A stretch of DNA of 30,947 nucleotides from SHZI01 sp049290495 (GCA_049290495.1 JBATNV010000178.1:1-30947); one strand, 5' to 3'; positions 17,645-30,386 are shown, counted from the first letter of the stretch. Numbers and translations: made by a program. The notes: generated from the sequence alone by a model not told the origin.

Positions 17645-18559
17645 ATGCACTACCGTCTATATCTCCCGGCGCTTGCCGCCATACTGCTGATGTCGGCCTG
17701 CGTCAAGAAAGATGTCGAGCCGCCGACCCCCGAAGAATCGGCAGCAAATTTTGAAGCCTTCATCACTGCGGCCACGCGCAAGACAGTGGCAGAACTGACG
17801 CCCGAAGAACTGCGCCAGGTATTCGACCAGTATCAGTCGATGGAGATCGCCGCTGACGCCGGCGAAAAAGCCGGCCTGGCGCGCAAGCCCGAAGTGGCTG
17901 CGCAGCTGCGCGTGCTGCGTATGAACGTGCTCAGCGAAGCGGCGATGCGCAAGTATCTGGACGAGCACCCCGTTGTCGATGCCGATCTCAGTGCAGAGTA
18001 TGACGAACAGGTCGCTGCGGTACCGATGGAGTATTCGGCGCGGCACATCCTGGTCGAAGACGAGGCGACTGCCAAGGCCATCATCGAGAAACTGAATGGT
18101 GGCGCTGACTTCGCCAAGCTCGCCAAGGAGAAGTCGAAAGATCCGTCTGCCAGCAACGGTGGTGACCTGGGCTGGTTTGCCCTGCAGACGATGGTCAAGC
18201 CCTTTGCGGATGCGGTCGCGAGCCTGGAAAAAGGCAAGTACACGACCACGCCCGTCCAGTCGCAGTTCGGCTGGCATGTGATCCTGCTGGAAGACACGCG
18301 CAAACCGACCCTGCCGACGCTGGCTGAAGTGAAGGACCGCCTGCAGGAAATGGTCCAGCGCAAGAAAATCCAGACGCACCTGGAAGAGCTGCGCAAGGAG
18401 TCCGGCATCGATGCGGACAAGGCCTTCGAGAAGATGACAAAGACCATCGAGGCCGAAGCAAAGAAGACGATCAAGGCCATCGCTCCGGAATTCGGCGAGC
18501 CGCGGAAGCCGGCACCGGAAGGCGCAGCGGCACCCACGACGCCGCCAAGCGGCGGCTAG
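17645..18559 (+). CDS. Lipoprotein PpiC/parvulin-type peptidyl-prolyl isomerase
   Basis: This 304-residue protein starts MHYRLYLPALAAILL, with lipobox LMSAC (Cys at about residue 19), so it should be anchored in the envelope. An alpha-helical, SurA/PrsA-like N-terminal part (about residues 30-125) precedes a parvulin domain at about 130-220, with YSARHILVEDEATAKAI, ADFAKLAKEKSKDPS, NGGDLGWF and FGWHVILLED. A long charged helix and a Pro/Ala/Gly-rich tail follow. Parvulins of this type help outer-membrane and secreted proteins to fold. AGAGG at 17635-17639 lies five bases before the ATG. The gene follows the helicase by 32 bases, so they are probably co-transcribed. An extended frame back to 17489 overlaps the helicase and is rejected. 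Confidence 0.88.
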   Translation: MHYRLYLPALAAILLMSACVKKDVEPPTPEESAANFEAFITAATRKTVAELTPEELRQVFDQYQSMEIAADAGEKAGLARKPEVAAQLRVLRMNVLSEAAMRKYLDEHPVVDADLSAEYDEQVAAVPMEYSARHILVEDEATAKAIIEKLNGGADFAKLAKEKSKDPSASNGGDLGWFALQTMVKPFADAVASLEKGKYTTTPVQSQFGWHVILLEDTRKPTLPTLAEVKDRLQEMVQRKKIQTHLEELRKESGIDADKAFEKMTKTIEAEAKKTIKAIAPEFGEPRKPAPEGAAAPTTPPSGG

Positions 18560-18576
18560 AACAGTCCCGGGGCTGG

Positions 18577-18609
18577 CCGCAGGCGCGTCGTTACCCGGCG
18601 CGCCTGCGG
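18577..18609. terminator. Perfect 11-bp hairpin overlapping the end of the FrnE-like gene
   Basis: CCGCAGGCGCG (18577-18587) and CGCGCCTGCGG (18599-18609) are exact inverse complements around an 11-base loop. It lies between the prolyl isomerase gene (ends 18559) and the minus-strand oxidoreductase, and its right arm encodes the last residues of the latter (RRRAG). No T run follows on either strand. It probably works for both convergent genes. Confidence 0.6.
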
Positions 18610-19247
18610 TTGGCAACGACCTGGTCGAGAATTTGCGTCAAGACGTCCGGCGACTGGGCGCCGGACACTGCCTGCTGCTGATCGAAGATCAAAAACGGTA
18701 CGCCTGAAACACCAGCCCGGCGGGCCTCCTCGATGAGCGCCTGGACTGCGTCCTCATCGCTATTGCCATGCAGCCGGGCTTCCAGCTCAGCGCCATCCAT
18801 GCCCACCGTGGCGGCAATACGCGCCAGCACGACTGGATCGCCGATATCCTCAGATAATGTGTGGTGTGCAGCAAACAGGCGCTCGGCCAGCTCATTCTGG
18901 TCGACCCCCGGCATCTGAGCTGCCCAATAGAGCAGCCGGTGCGCAGCGAGCGTATTTGGTGAACGGGCACCCGGGCGGGTGGCGAAAACCAGCCCGTCCG
19001 CAGCGGCCGTTTCGACCATTTTCTCCATAATGCTTCGGGCCCGCTCCGGGCCGAAGATTTCTGCGTAGTGCGCCTGGCGGTCCCTGCCCTCTCGCGGCAT
19101 GTCGGGGCTGAGCTGAAATGGCAGCCACGAAATCCCTGCCTCGATATCCGGGCGATCAGCCAGCGCCGCCTCAAGCCGGCGCTTGCCGATATAGCACCAG
19201 GGGCACACGAAATCGGAAACTATCTGGATCTGGAGGGGTATCTGCAC
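18591..19247 (-). CDS. FrnE-like DsbA-family oxidoreductase
   Basis: This 218-residue protein has a thioredoxin fold with an all-helical insert. The N-terminal strand leads into SDFVCPWCYIGKRRLE, with active-site CPWC at about residues 15-18. The helical region carries GLVFATRPGARSPNT and AAHRLLYWAAQ. The cis-proline loop GVSGVPFLIFDQQQAVSGAQ and a final helix complete the fold. This pattern matches the FrnE/2-hydroxychromene-2-carboxylate isomerase-like branch of the DsbA family. No signal peptide is visible, so it should act in the cytoplasm, perhaps in thiol or glutathione-linked redox chemistry or oxidative stress defence. It diverges from gltB with 162 bases between the starts. Confidence 0.92.
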   Translation of the reverse strand: MQIPLQIQIVSDFVCPWCYIGKRRLEAALADRPDIEAGISWLPFQLSPDMPREGRDRQAHYAEIFGPERARSIMEKMVETAAADGLVFATRPGARSPNTLAAHRLLYWAAQMPGVDQNELAERLFAAHHTLSEDIGDPVVLARIAATVGMDGAELEARLHGNSDEDAVQALIEEARRAGVSGVPFLIFDQQQAVSGAQSPDVLTQILDQVVANRRRAG

Positions 19248-19409
19248 GGTTTCAGTGTAAGCACCAGTCCCGCGGATACAAGCCGTCCGGACCGATCAAT
19301 CGATGCAGCGACCGCCGGCCGGTTCACTGCCGCCCTTTCCTGATTGGCCCGCGCGAATTAAACTGGAACTTCACGGGCCATATTTCATGGCACGCGGACA
19401 GTGACCCCG
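19248..19409. promoter_or_regulatory. Divergent region between the FrnE-like gene and gltB
   Basis: This gap should hold both promoters. A weak plus-strand candidate is TTTCCT followed 17 bases later by TAAACT, about 50 bases before gltB. GGACAG at 19396-19401 may serve as the ribosome site for the ATG at 19410. A five-codon ATG frame begins at 19387 and stops over the GTG at 19401. I see no sigma-54 -24/-12 element, which might have been expected for a nitrogen-controlled gene. Confidence 0.3.
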
Positions 19410-24035
<4,626 letters not shown>

Positions 24036-24036
24036 A

Positions 24037-25518
24037 ATGGGCAAGCCAACAGGATTCATCGAGTTCGTACGCGAGCTGCCGGTTGACCGGACCCCGCGTG
24101 AGCGGGTCCGCGACTGGGACGAATTTCATCACCACATGGACGAGAAGCGGCTGCGCCAGCAGGGTGCACGCTGCATGGACTGTGGTGTGCCCTTTTGCCA
24201 CAACGGCACGGTCATCGAGGGTTCCACGGTCGGATGCCCGGTGAATAACCTGATTCCCGAGTGGAACGATCTGGTCTATCGCGGCCTCTGGCAGGAAGCG
24301 CTGGTCAGACTGCACAAGACCAATAATTTTCCTGACTTTACTGGCCGCGTCTGTCCGGCACCCTGCGAAGGCTCCTGCGTGCTCGGCATTTCCAGCCCAC
24401 CGGTGACGATCAAGAATCTTGAGGCGGCGATCATCGAGCGCGGCTTCGAGGAAGGCTGGGTCGTTGCAGAACCGCCCAAAACGCGCACCGGCAAGAAAGT
24501 CGTCGTCGTCGGTTCGGGGCCTGCGGGCCTCGCTGCTGCCGCCCAGCTGAACCGCGCCGGGCACCTCGTCACCGTACTGGAGCGTGACGACCGCCCGGGC
24601 GGCCTGCTCATGTACGGCATCCCCAACATGAAGCTCGACAAGCGTGCCGTCGTCGAACGTCGCATCAAATTGCTCGAGCAGGAAGGCATCAAATTTCTTT
24701 GCAATGCGACGGTCGGCGAGAACGTCGAAGCGCAGATGCTGCTCAAGGACTTCGATGCAACGCTGATCTGCACCGGAGCAACGCAGCCGCGCGATCTGCC
24801 GGTCGAGGGACGCGAACTCGCTGGCGTGCACTTTGCGATGGAATACCTGACGGCCAGCACCAGGGCCCTGCTCGATGACAAGCCGGATGCGAGTCCGCTG
24901 CATGCAAAGGACAAGAACGTTATCGTCATCGGCGGCGGAGATACCGGCACCGACTGTATCGGTACCGCCATCCGGCAGGGCTGCCGCTCGCTGCTGCAGG
25001 TAGAAATCATGCCGAGGTCGCCGACCGAACGGGCCGACAACAATCCGTGGCCGGAGTGGCCGAAGATTCACCGGATCGATTACGCACAGGAAGAGGCCAT
25101 CGCAAAATTCGGTCAGGATCCGCGCACTTACCTGACGACGGTGAAGAAGTTTGGCGCGGACGCGAACGGGCAGCTGGAGTGCCTGGTCACAGTCGAGATC
25201 AGCTGGGAGAACGTGGACGGCAAGCTGGTAGCGCAGGAGCGACCCGGCAGCGAGAAGACGCATCCGGCACAGCTCGTACTGCTGGCGATGGGCTTCACCG
25301 GCCCCGAAGCGCCGCTGCTGGAGGAACTTGGCCTGCAATGCGATACGCGCAGCAACGTGCAGGCGGAATACGGCAAGTACGCCACCAGCGTGAAGGGTGT
25401 GTATGCAGCCGGTGACTGCCGCCGTGGACAGAGCCTGATCGTATGGGCCATCAATGAGGGACGCGGCGCAGCCCGCGAGGTCGACCGTTACCTGATGGGC
25501 CGTACCGACCTGCCGTGA
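24037..25518 (+). CDS. gltD: Glutamate synthase (NADPH) small subunit
   Basis: This 493-residue flavoprotein passes electrons from NADPH through FAD and iron-sulfur clusters to GltB. The N-terminal cluster-binding domain has GARCMDCGVPFC, GCPVNN and CPAPCEGSC. The FAD site is VVVGSGPAGLAAAAQL (about residues 151-166) and the NADPH site VIVIGGGDTGTDCIG. The C-terminal GDCRRGQSLIVWAINEGRGA closes the FAD fold. The length is close to the 472 residues of E. coli GltD. One base separates it from gltB, and its stop overlaps the GTG start of the next gene (GTGA, 25515-25518), so a longer operon is likely. Confidence 0.97.
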   Translation: MGKPTGFIEFVRELPVDRTPRERVRDWDEFHHHMDEKRLRQQGARCMDCGVPFCHNGTVIEGSTVGCPVNNLIPEWNDLVYRGLWQEALVRLHKTNNFPDFTGRVCPAPCEGSCVLGISSPPVTIKNLEAAIIERGFEEGWVVAEPPKTRTGKKVVVVGSGPAGLAAAAQLNRAGHLVTVLERDDRPGGLLMYGIPNMKLDKRAVVERRIKLLEQEGIKFLCNATVGENVEAQMLLKDFDATLICTGATQPRDLPVEGRELAGVHFAMEYLTASTRALLDDKPDASPLHAKDKNVIVIGGGDTGTDCIGTAIRQGCRSLLQVEIMPRSPTERADNNPWPEWPKIHRIDYAQEEAIAKFGQDPRTYLTTVKKFGADANGQLECLVTVEISWENVDGKLVAQERPGSEKTHPAQLVLLAMGFTGPEAPLLEELGLQCDTRSNVQAEYGKYATSVKGVYAAGDCRRGQSLIVWAINEGRGAAREVDRYLMGRTDLP

Positions 25519-26066
25519 CAGCGATGCCGCAAACGGCACTGGAACAGGAACTGACTGCGTTCCTGGAGCGCTATGCCGCGATCTACAACCGGCAGGCCTA
25601 TGTGGATCTGCTGGAGATGTGGGATACCCGCGACCCGGACGTTTTTTACATGGCCGAAGAAGTCGATCCACCAATGTACGGTTGGCCGGCGATCAGGACC
25701 TACTTCGACCGGCCGGGTTCACTCGATGGCATCCGTAACGAGTACAGCGAAGTTCGTGCGCGCCATCTTGCGCCGGACCTGGCGCTGGCGACCTACAAGC
25801 TGCGTTTTGATATCGCCGTCAAGGACATGCAGCCATTGTCTAGCTTCGATCGCGTCGTCGCCGTGTTTCGCCGCTGCGATGGCGAATGGAAGCTCACCGC
25901 GTATGCCGAAGCACCCCAGGCGCCGCTGACCATGGTGCGCAAACTGGCAAAGAACTCAAAATCGCTGGGCCCGGCCGAACAGAAAGCACTGCTGAAAACT
26001 GTTCAGGGCCTGCTCGAAGATAATGTACCCGTGGATTTCGACCAGTGGCTGAAGGCGCAGGTCTGA
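25515..26066 (+). CDS. NTF2/SnoaL-like domain protein
   Basis: This encodes 183 residues (180 from the ATG at 25524). The opening helix EQELTAFLERYAAIYNRQ, followed by LLEMWDTRDPDVFYMAEE, GWPAIRTYF, LALATYKLRFDIAV and a final strand FRRCDGEWKLTAYAEAP, is the pattern of the SnoaL/NTF2 cone fold used by small hydrolases, isomerases and ligand-binding proteins. The C-terminal 45 residues form a charged helical tail beyond the fold. The GTG at 25515 overlaps the gltD stop in GTGA, and its end overlaps the possible GTG start of the MFS gene by 22 bases, so it is embedded in the operon. Fold similarity alone does not tell the substrate; no link to glutamate synthesis is known to me. Confidence 0.75.
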   Translation: MTAMPQTALEQELTAFLERYAAIYNRQAYVDLLEMWDTRDPDVFYMAEEVDPPMYGWPAIRTYFDRPGSLDGIRNEYSEVRARHLAPDLALATYKLRFDIAVKDMQPLSSFDRVVAVFRRCDGEWKLTAYAEAPQAPLTMVRKLAKNSKSLGPAEQKALLKTVQGLLEDNVPVDFDQWLKAQV

Positions 26067-27423
26067 ATGCCGCCACAGTGCCGGCTGCAGCCCCGGTGCA
26101 TGTCTGGCCGCGGCCACTGCGCGCCTGGTATCTGGTCACGCTGCTGACCGTCGCCTACATTTTTTCCTTTGTCGACAAATACATCCCGGCACTGCTCGTC
26201 GAACCGCTGAAACTCGATCTAGGCCTCAGCGATACCCAAATGGGCCTGCTGCTCGGGCCTGCCTTTGCGGTGTTGTATGCCACGCTGGGCCTGCCAATGG
26301 GCTGGCTTGCCGACCGGTTCCGGCGCACCACGCTGGTCGCGATGGGCGTCACGCTGTGGTCACTGGCCACTATCGCCTCCGGACTCGCCGGCAGTTTCGG
26401 ACGCCTGCTGCTGACTCGTGTCGGCGTCGGCATCGGTGACGCCACCCTTGCCCCCTGCGCGCTGTCGATGATCTCCGACAGCTTTCCACCTGCGCGCCGC
26501 GGCCGGCCCATCGCCCTCTACGTTGCAGCACAGTCTTTTGGCGCTGGCCTCGCGGCCCTCGGCGGGGCAGCCGCACTGAGCTGGGCCAATGCGCAGCGCG
26601 AAATTTCGCTACCGGGATTCGGTATTGTTGCGCCCTGGCAGTTCACCTTCATCGCCGTCGGTACGCCGGGACTCATCGTGGCTGTATTGCTGCTGCTGAT
26701 GCGCGAGCCGGCGCGCGAGACCTCGGCACAGGACAGCACCACGATGAGCCAGACACTGCGCTGGCTACGCGCACGCTGGCCTGTCTACGCGAGTCTCACC
26801 GCGGTAGTCTCGGTCATGACCATCGTCGCCTACAGCCAGAACTGGTATGCCGCTCTCTGGCAGCGCCAATGGGGCTGAGACATCACACGCTTTGCGACCT
26901 GGAGCGGCCTGGCGCTGATCATCCTCGGGCCCTTGACCGTCAACGTTACCGGCTGGCTGTCAGACCGACTGTGCGCGCGTGGGCGCACCGACGGACCGTT
27001 ACTCACCATCATATGGCCGGTACGCTGCTGCTGGTGCCCACCGGCATCCTCGTACCGCTGATGCCCTCAGGTGAACTGGCCTTCCTGGTCTGGCTCTGCA
27101 ACCTGATCGGCATTTCCGCGGTTTCAGCCGCCGCACCGGTCGCACTGCTCAACATCACGCCGGGCGAGATGCGTGGCCAGCTATCGGCGCTGTTTTACAT
27201 GGTCATCATGCTGACCGGTCTGGTGGTCGGGCCACTGGCCGTGGGGTTTTTCAATGACCGCCTGTTTGCCGGCAGCAACATCGCCCTCGCCTGCGCGCTG
27301 CTCCCGCTGATCGTCGGTGTGCCCGGTCTTGCGCTGCTCCGTTACACGCAGCGGGCATACAGCAAAGCAGTGGCTGGCCAGTACAATGAAGCCGCCCTGA
27401 CTCAGCAAACCGGCAGCAAATAA
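26045..27423 (+). pseudogene. MFS transporter broken by a stop codon and a two-base frameshift
   Basis: The two frames (26045-26878 and the distal part of 26869-27423) are halves of one 12-helix major facilitator protein of about 458 residues. The first half has YIFSFVDKYIPALLVEPL, the loop motif GWLADRFRRTTLV and GVGIGDATLAPCALSMISDS, like spinster-type or hexuronate-type MFS carriers. After WQRQWG a TGA (26876-26878) stops it, yet the same frame continues as MFS text: DITRFATWSGLALIILG, then TGWLSDRLCARGR. At about 27011-27014 an extra AT in ATCATATGG shifts the frame, and the second half continues as MAGTLLLVPTGILVPLMP to the end. Removing the AT and reading TGA as TGG would restore one protein. 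The start is uncertain: GTG at 26045, 26078 or 26096; the nearest ATG (26067) is out of frame. Sequencing error cannot be excluded. Confidence 0.85.
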
Positions 27424-27427
27424 AACC

Positions 27428-27970
27428 ATGCAGTACTGCAGCGAATGCGGCCAGCCCGTAACCAGAAGCATTCCGGATGGTGACAACCGGCTGCGCGAAG
27501 TCTGCACAGGCTGCGGCACGGTGCACTATCAAAACCCGAAGATCGTTGCGGGCTGCGTGCCCGAGTACGAGGGGCAGATCCTGCTGTGCCGACGGGCCAT
27601 TGAACCGCGTCGCGGCTTCTGGACTGTGCCGGCCGGCTTCATGGAAATGGGTGAATCGCTGGCCGAGGCCGCACTGCGTGAAACCTGGGAAGAAGCGCTG
27701 GCAAAGGTGGACATCGGCCCACTGTTTGCCGCTGTCGATGTGATCCACGCCGGCCAGGTCCACGTCTTTTTCAGTGGAACCCTACCCCGGCCAGAGTTCG
27801 GTGCAGGTACAGAAACGATTGAAACACAGCTGTTCCGTGCGGAGGACATCCCCTGGAGCGAGCTGGCTTTCCCCAGCATCCGGATTGCGCTGGAGCAGTA
27901 TCTGGACAATCGCCGCACGGGCAACCAGCTGGTACAGCTGAGCACGGCACCACGTACTATCCGTGGCTAG
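27428..27970 (+). CDS. NUDIX hydrolase with N-terminal zinc ribbon
   Basis: This 180-residue protein starts with a zinc ribbon (CSEC at about residues 4-7 and CTGC at about 28-31), then HYQNPKIVAGCVPEYEGQIL leads into the NUDIX fold. The NUDIX box is GFMEMGESLAEAALRETWEE, with the catalytic REtwEE core intact. The glycine usually found three residues later is Ala. The architecture resembles NADH pyrophosphatase and ADP-ribose/nucleotide-sugar pyrophosphatase-like proteins, but it lacks the large N-terminal domain of NudC. Likely role: hydrolysis of a nucleoside-diphosphate-linked compound. It starts five bases after the broken MFS gene on the same strand and may be the last gene of the gltBD unit; no strong ribosome site is visible. 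Confidence 0.88.
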   Translation: MQYCSECGQPVTRSIPDGDNRLREVCTGCGTVHYQNPKIVAGCVPEYEGQILLCRRAIEPRRGFWTVPAGFMEMGESLAEAALRETWEEALAKVDIGPLFAAVDVIHAGQVHVFFSGTLPRPEFGAGTETIETQLFRAEDIPWSELAFPSIRIALEQYLDNRRTGNQLVQLSTAPRTIRG

Positions 27971-27999
27971 TTATCTGTAGCCAAAATCTCTAAAGTAAA

Positions 28000-28015
28000 G
28001 GCTCTTCAAGGAGCC
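28000..28015 (+). promoter_or_regulatory. Hairpin covering the fdxA ribosome site
   Basis: GGCTC (28000-28004) pairs exactly with GAGCC (28011-28015) around the loop TTCAAG. The fdxA ribosome site AAGGAG (28008-28013) lies partly in the loop and partly in the right arm, ten bases before the ATG at 28024. Such a stem could reduce translation until melted. The upstream A/T-rich stretch (27971-27999) may contain the promoter, but no clear boxes are seen. Confidence 0.35.
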
Positions 28016-28023
28016 CAGACACC

Positions 28024-28347
28024 ATGACTTTTGTCGTTACCGAAAACTGCATCAAGTGCAAATACATGGACTGCGTCGAGGTTTGCCCCGTCGATTGCTT
28101 CCATGAAGGTCCGAATATGCTCGTCATCGATCCCGATGAGTGCATCGACTGCACGCTCTGTGAACCGGAATGTCCGGCTGAAGCCATATTCTCCGAAGAC
28201 GAAGTGCCGGCTGCGCAGAAGGGCTTTATCCCGCTGAACGCCGAACTGGCCAAGGGCTGGCCGGTGATCACGGAGGCCGGTACGCCACCGACCGATGCCG
28301 ATGCGTGGCTGAAGACGCCGGACAAGCTGAAGCTGCTCGAGCGCTGA
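28024..28347 (+). CDS. fdxA: Seven-iron ferredoxin FdxA ([3Fe-4S][4Fe-4S])
   Basis: This 107-residue protein is a typical bacterial 7Fe ferredoxin of the FdxA/Azotobacter FdI family, a small cytoplasmic electron carrier. Cluster ligands lie in ENCIKCKYMDCVEVCPVDCF and in DECIDCTLCEPECPAEAI. The long C-terminal extension that caps the clusters runs through KGFIPLNAELAKGWPVIT. The ATG at 28024 is preceded by AAGGAG. It stands alone between the NUDIX gene (53 bases upstream) and convergent dsbC. It might reduce the Rieske oxygenases in this window, but nothing in the gene order supports that. Confidence 0.95.
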   Translation: MTFVVTENCIKCKYMDCVEVCPVDCFHEGPNMLVIDPDECIDCTLCEPECPAEAIFSEDEVPAAQKGFIPLNAELAKGWPVITEAGTPPTDADAWLKTPDKLKLLER

Positions 28348-28369
28348 TTCAAACGCTGCGGCAGCTCAG

Positions 28370-28385
28370 GCCTGCTGCAGCAGGC
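28370..28385. terminator. 16-base perfect palindrome between fdxA and dsbC
   Basis: GCCTGCTGCAGCAGGC is a perfect palindrome, able to fold as a six-pair stem with a TGCA loop. It lies between convergent fdxA (ends 28347) and dsbC (its stop begins at 28386), directly next to the dsbC stop. No T run follows, so terminator function is plausible but unproven. Confidence 0.4.
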
Positions 28386-29162
28386 TCACTTGCTGGCGAC
28401 TTTCGGTACCTTCGATTCGGCGAGGTATTTCGCCAGCTCTGCCGGTTCCAGATAGCCGCCGATCAACTCACCCGACTCGAGCACGATGGCCGGCGTACCC
28501 TGCAGGCCAAATTCGCGACCTATGTTGTAGTGCTCTGCGACCGGGTTCGGCTTGCAGGGCTTGTCCTTGAGGGCCTCACCCAGCTTGGACTTCGTCAGCG
28601 CCGTGCGCGGGTCTTTGGCGCAGGCGACCTGTTCGGCCTTCAGCCAGCTATCTGTACCCGGCCCGCTGCGTGGAAAATACATGTAGCGGACGCGTATGCC
28701 CCGCGCGTTGTAGTCAGCAATTTGCCGGTGCAGCTTGCGGCAGTAGCCGCAGTCGACGTCGGTGAAAACCGTGACGGTATCCTGATACTTCGCAGGCGCG
28801 AAGATCACCATGCCGGACTCATTGACGCCGGCCAGCACGTCCTTGCGCACACCCTCCAGACGTCCCTCGGTGAGGTTCCGTTCCGAATCCAGGTCAAAGA
28901 TTTCGCCCTGCACCATGTACCGGCCATCGGCAGAGACATAGGCAATCTTTGAGCCGATCCGTACCTCGTAAAGCCCGGCCACCGGCGATGCTGCAATCTG
29001 TTCCGGCCTGATCTCGGGGAAGCGGGCAGCAATCAGCTTGCGCACCTCGGCAGTAGAACTGCCGGCGGCCGGGGCCGGCGTCTGGGCGCCTGCGCTGAGC
29101 GCAATGAGAGTACCGAGTACGGCAAGGCCGGCAAACACCGGCAGACGAAGGCGAACGGACAT
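28386..29162 (-). CDS. dsbC: Periplasmic thiol:disulfide interchange protein DsbC
   Basis: This 258-residue precursor corrects wrong disulfides in the periplasm. The signal peptide is MSVRLRLPVFAGLAVLGTL, with likely cleavage after SAGA near residue 25. The dimerisation domain (about residues 35-95) shows VRKLIAARFPEIRPEQIA and GLYEVRIGSKIAYVSADGRY. The thioredoxin-like domain has VFTDVDCGYCRKLHRQI, with active-site CGYC, and the cis-proline loop GLQGTPAIVLESG. A second cysteine pair (VACAKD and DKPCKPN) matches the structural disulfide of DsbC. I start it at 29162, eight bases after AGGG on the minus strand, because longer versions put residues before the signal peptide. It follows xerD by 94 bases, the same order as in E. 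coli. Confidence 0.94.
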   Translation of the reverse strand: MSVRLRLPVFAGLAVLGTLIALSAGAQTPAPAAGSSTAEVRKLIAARFPEIRPEQIAASPVAGLYEVRIGSKIAYVSADGRYMVQGEIFDLDSERNLTEGRLEGVRKDVLAGVNESGMVIFAPAKYQDTVTVFTDVDCGYCRKLHRQIADYNARGIRVRYMYFPRSGPGTDSWLKAEQVACAKDPRTALTKSKLGEALKDKPCKPNPVAEHYNIGREFGLQGTPAIVLESGELIGGYLEPAELAKYLAESKVPKVASK

Positions 29163-29256
29163 GAACGACACCCTGTAGCGTGTGACTATCGAGACGAATC
29201 GTAGCACGCAAAGCGCCGCGCCCAAGGCAATGTAATGCAGCAACGCGCTGCGAAAA

Positions 29257-30195
29257 TCAGCCCCGCGGATGATGCTGGGCGTGAAGTTCCTTCATGCGCT
29301 CGCGAGCCACGTGGGTGTAGATCTGCGTGGTTGAAAGATCGCTGTGGCCCAGCAGCATCTGCACGACGCGCAGGTCAGCGCCGTGATTCAGCAGATGCGT
29401 GGCAAAGGCATGGCGCAGCGTGTGCGGCGAGAGCTTGGCATTGATGTCTGCCTTCTTCGCATAACGCTTGATGATGTGCCAGAAAGCCTGGCGGGTCATG
29501 CGGTCGCCGCGGCGCGTCGGGAACAGGTACTCACTCTGGCGTTCGAGCAGGATTTCCAGACGCGGGCCATTGATGAATTCGCGGATCCAGCGCTGCGACT
29601 CCTCGCCGAAGGGGATCAGCCGTTCGCGGTCGCCCTTGCCGCGGATACGCAAGACGCCCTGGTTGAGGTTGACCTGGCTCTGCTGCAAGTTAATCAGTTC
29701 GGAAACACGCAGGCCCGTGGCATACAGCACCTCGAGCATGGCCCGGTCGCGATGACCGAGCGGATCGCTGGTTTCCGGTGCACCAAGCAATGCTTCGACC
29801 TCCGACTCGGTCAGCGAGCGCGGCAAGGAACGGCCAATCTTGGGCATGTCGATCTTGACGGTCGGATCTTCCTGGATCGCGCCTTCGCGCAACAGGAAGC
29901 GGTAGAAGCGGCGGAAGCTGGACAACTGCCGGGCAGTCGAACGCGGCTTGGAACCCTGCTTGGCCCGACTGGCGATAAACGCGAGCAGATCAGCACGGCT
30001 CGCAAAGATCAGGCTGGTATCGCGCTGGGCCAGCCAGCGCTGCAGGGCCACCAGGTCAGCCCGATACGCGCCCAGCGTATTGGTCGACAGGCCCCGCTCC
30101 ATCCAGATGGCATCGAGAAACTTGTCGATAATCCCCTCGGAAGAAACAGATTTCGAGCTGCTGCCCGTAATGTGGTTGACAGACGCTGGTGACAT
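29257..30195 (-). CDS. xerD: Site-specific tyrosine recombinase XerD
   Basis: This 312-residue recombinase works with XerC at dif to resolve chromosome dimers. The N-terminal SAM-like domain (about 20-105) has IIDKFLDAIWMERGLSTNTL and STARQLSSFRRFYRFLL. The catalytic domain shows the Arg in ATGLRVSEL, the Lys in GKGDRERLIPFG, HTLRHAFATHLLNHGADLR with the His-x-x-Arg pair, LGHSDLSTTQIYTH with the second His and the nucleophilic Tyr, and the tail VARERMKELHAQHHPRG. E. coli XerD has 298 residues; the extra length is an N-terminal extension of about a dozen residues, so a later start is conceivable. The XerD call over XerC rests on the dsbC neighbour and sequence character. It diverges from the PlsC-like gene. 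Confidence 0.93.
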   Translation of the reverse strand: MSPASVNHITGSSSKSVSSEGIIDKFLDAIWMERGLSTNTLGAYRADLVALQRWLAQRDTSLIFASRADLLAFIASRAKQGSKPRSTARQLSSFRRFYRFLLREGAIQEDPTVKIDMPKIGRSLPRSLTESEVEALLGAPETSDPLGHRDRAMLEVLYATGLRVSELINLQQSQVNLNQGVLRIRGKGDRERLIPFGEESQRWIREFINGPRLEILLERQSEYLFPTRRGDRMTRQAFWHIIKRYAKKADINAKLSPHTLRHAFATHLLNHGADLRVVQMLLGHSDLSTTQIYTHVARERMKELHAQHHPRG

Positions 30196-30386
30196 TACAC
30201 TTCAGTCCCGTGCTATGGGCAATTGAGCGACAAGGAAAACCTGATCCGCGTCCCGCGAACCGGTTTCAGGATGGTGAGGGCATCTTTCATGGGACTGGAG
30301 TATGGGCAAAAGGTTGCCGCATCGGCGTGACTGCACTCACAAATTATGATGAATTACATAAACTTACGATTTAACTAAACACACGA
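30196..30386. promoter_or_regulatory. Divergent region between xerD and the PlsC-like gene
   Basis: The part from about 30335 to 30386 is much more A/T-rich than its surroundings and probably holds the promoter for the acyltransferase. TATGAT at 30345-30350 is a fair -10 box, but no good -35 lies at the right distance. No clear ribosome site precedes the ATG at 30387. A 61-codon frame at 30189-30374 lacks protein character and is not called. Confidence 0.4.

Noticed and set aside
29257..30386. A dif site or mobile element near xerD
   Set aside because: XerD with dsbC is a housekeeping arrangement. I saw no dif-like palindrome, direct repeats or transposase nearby.
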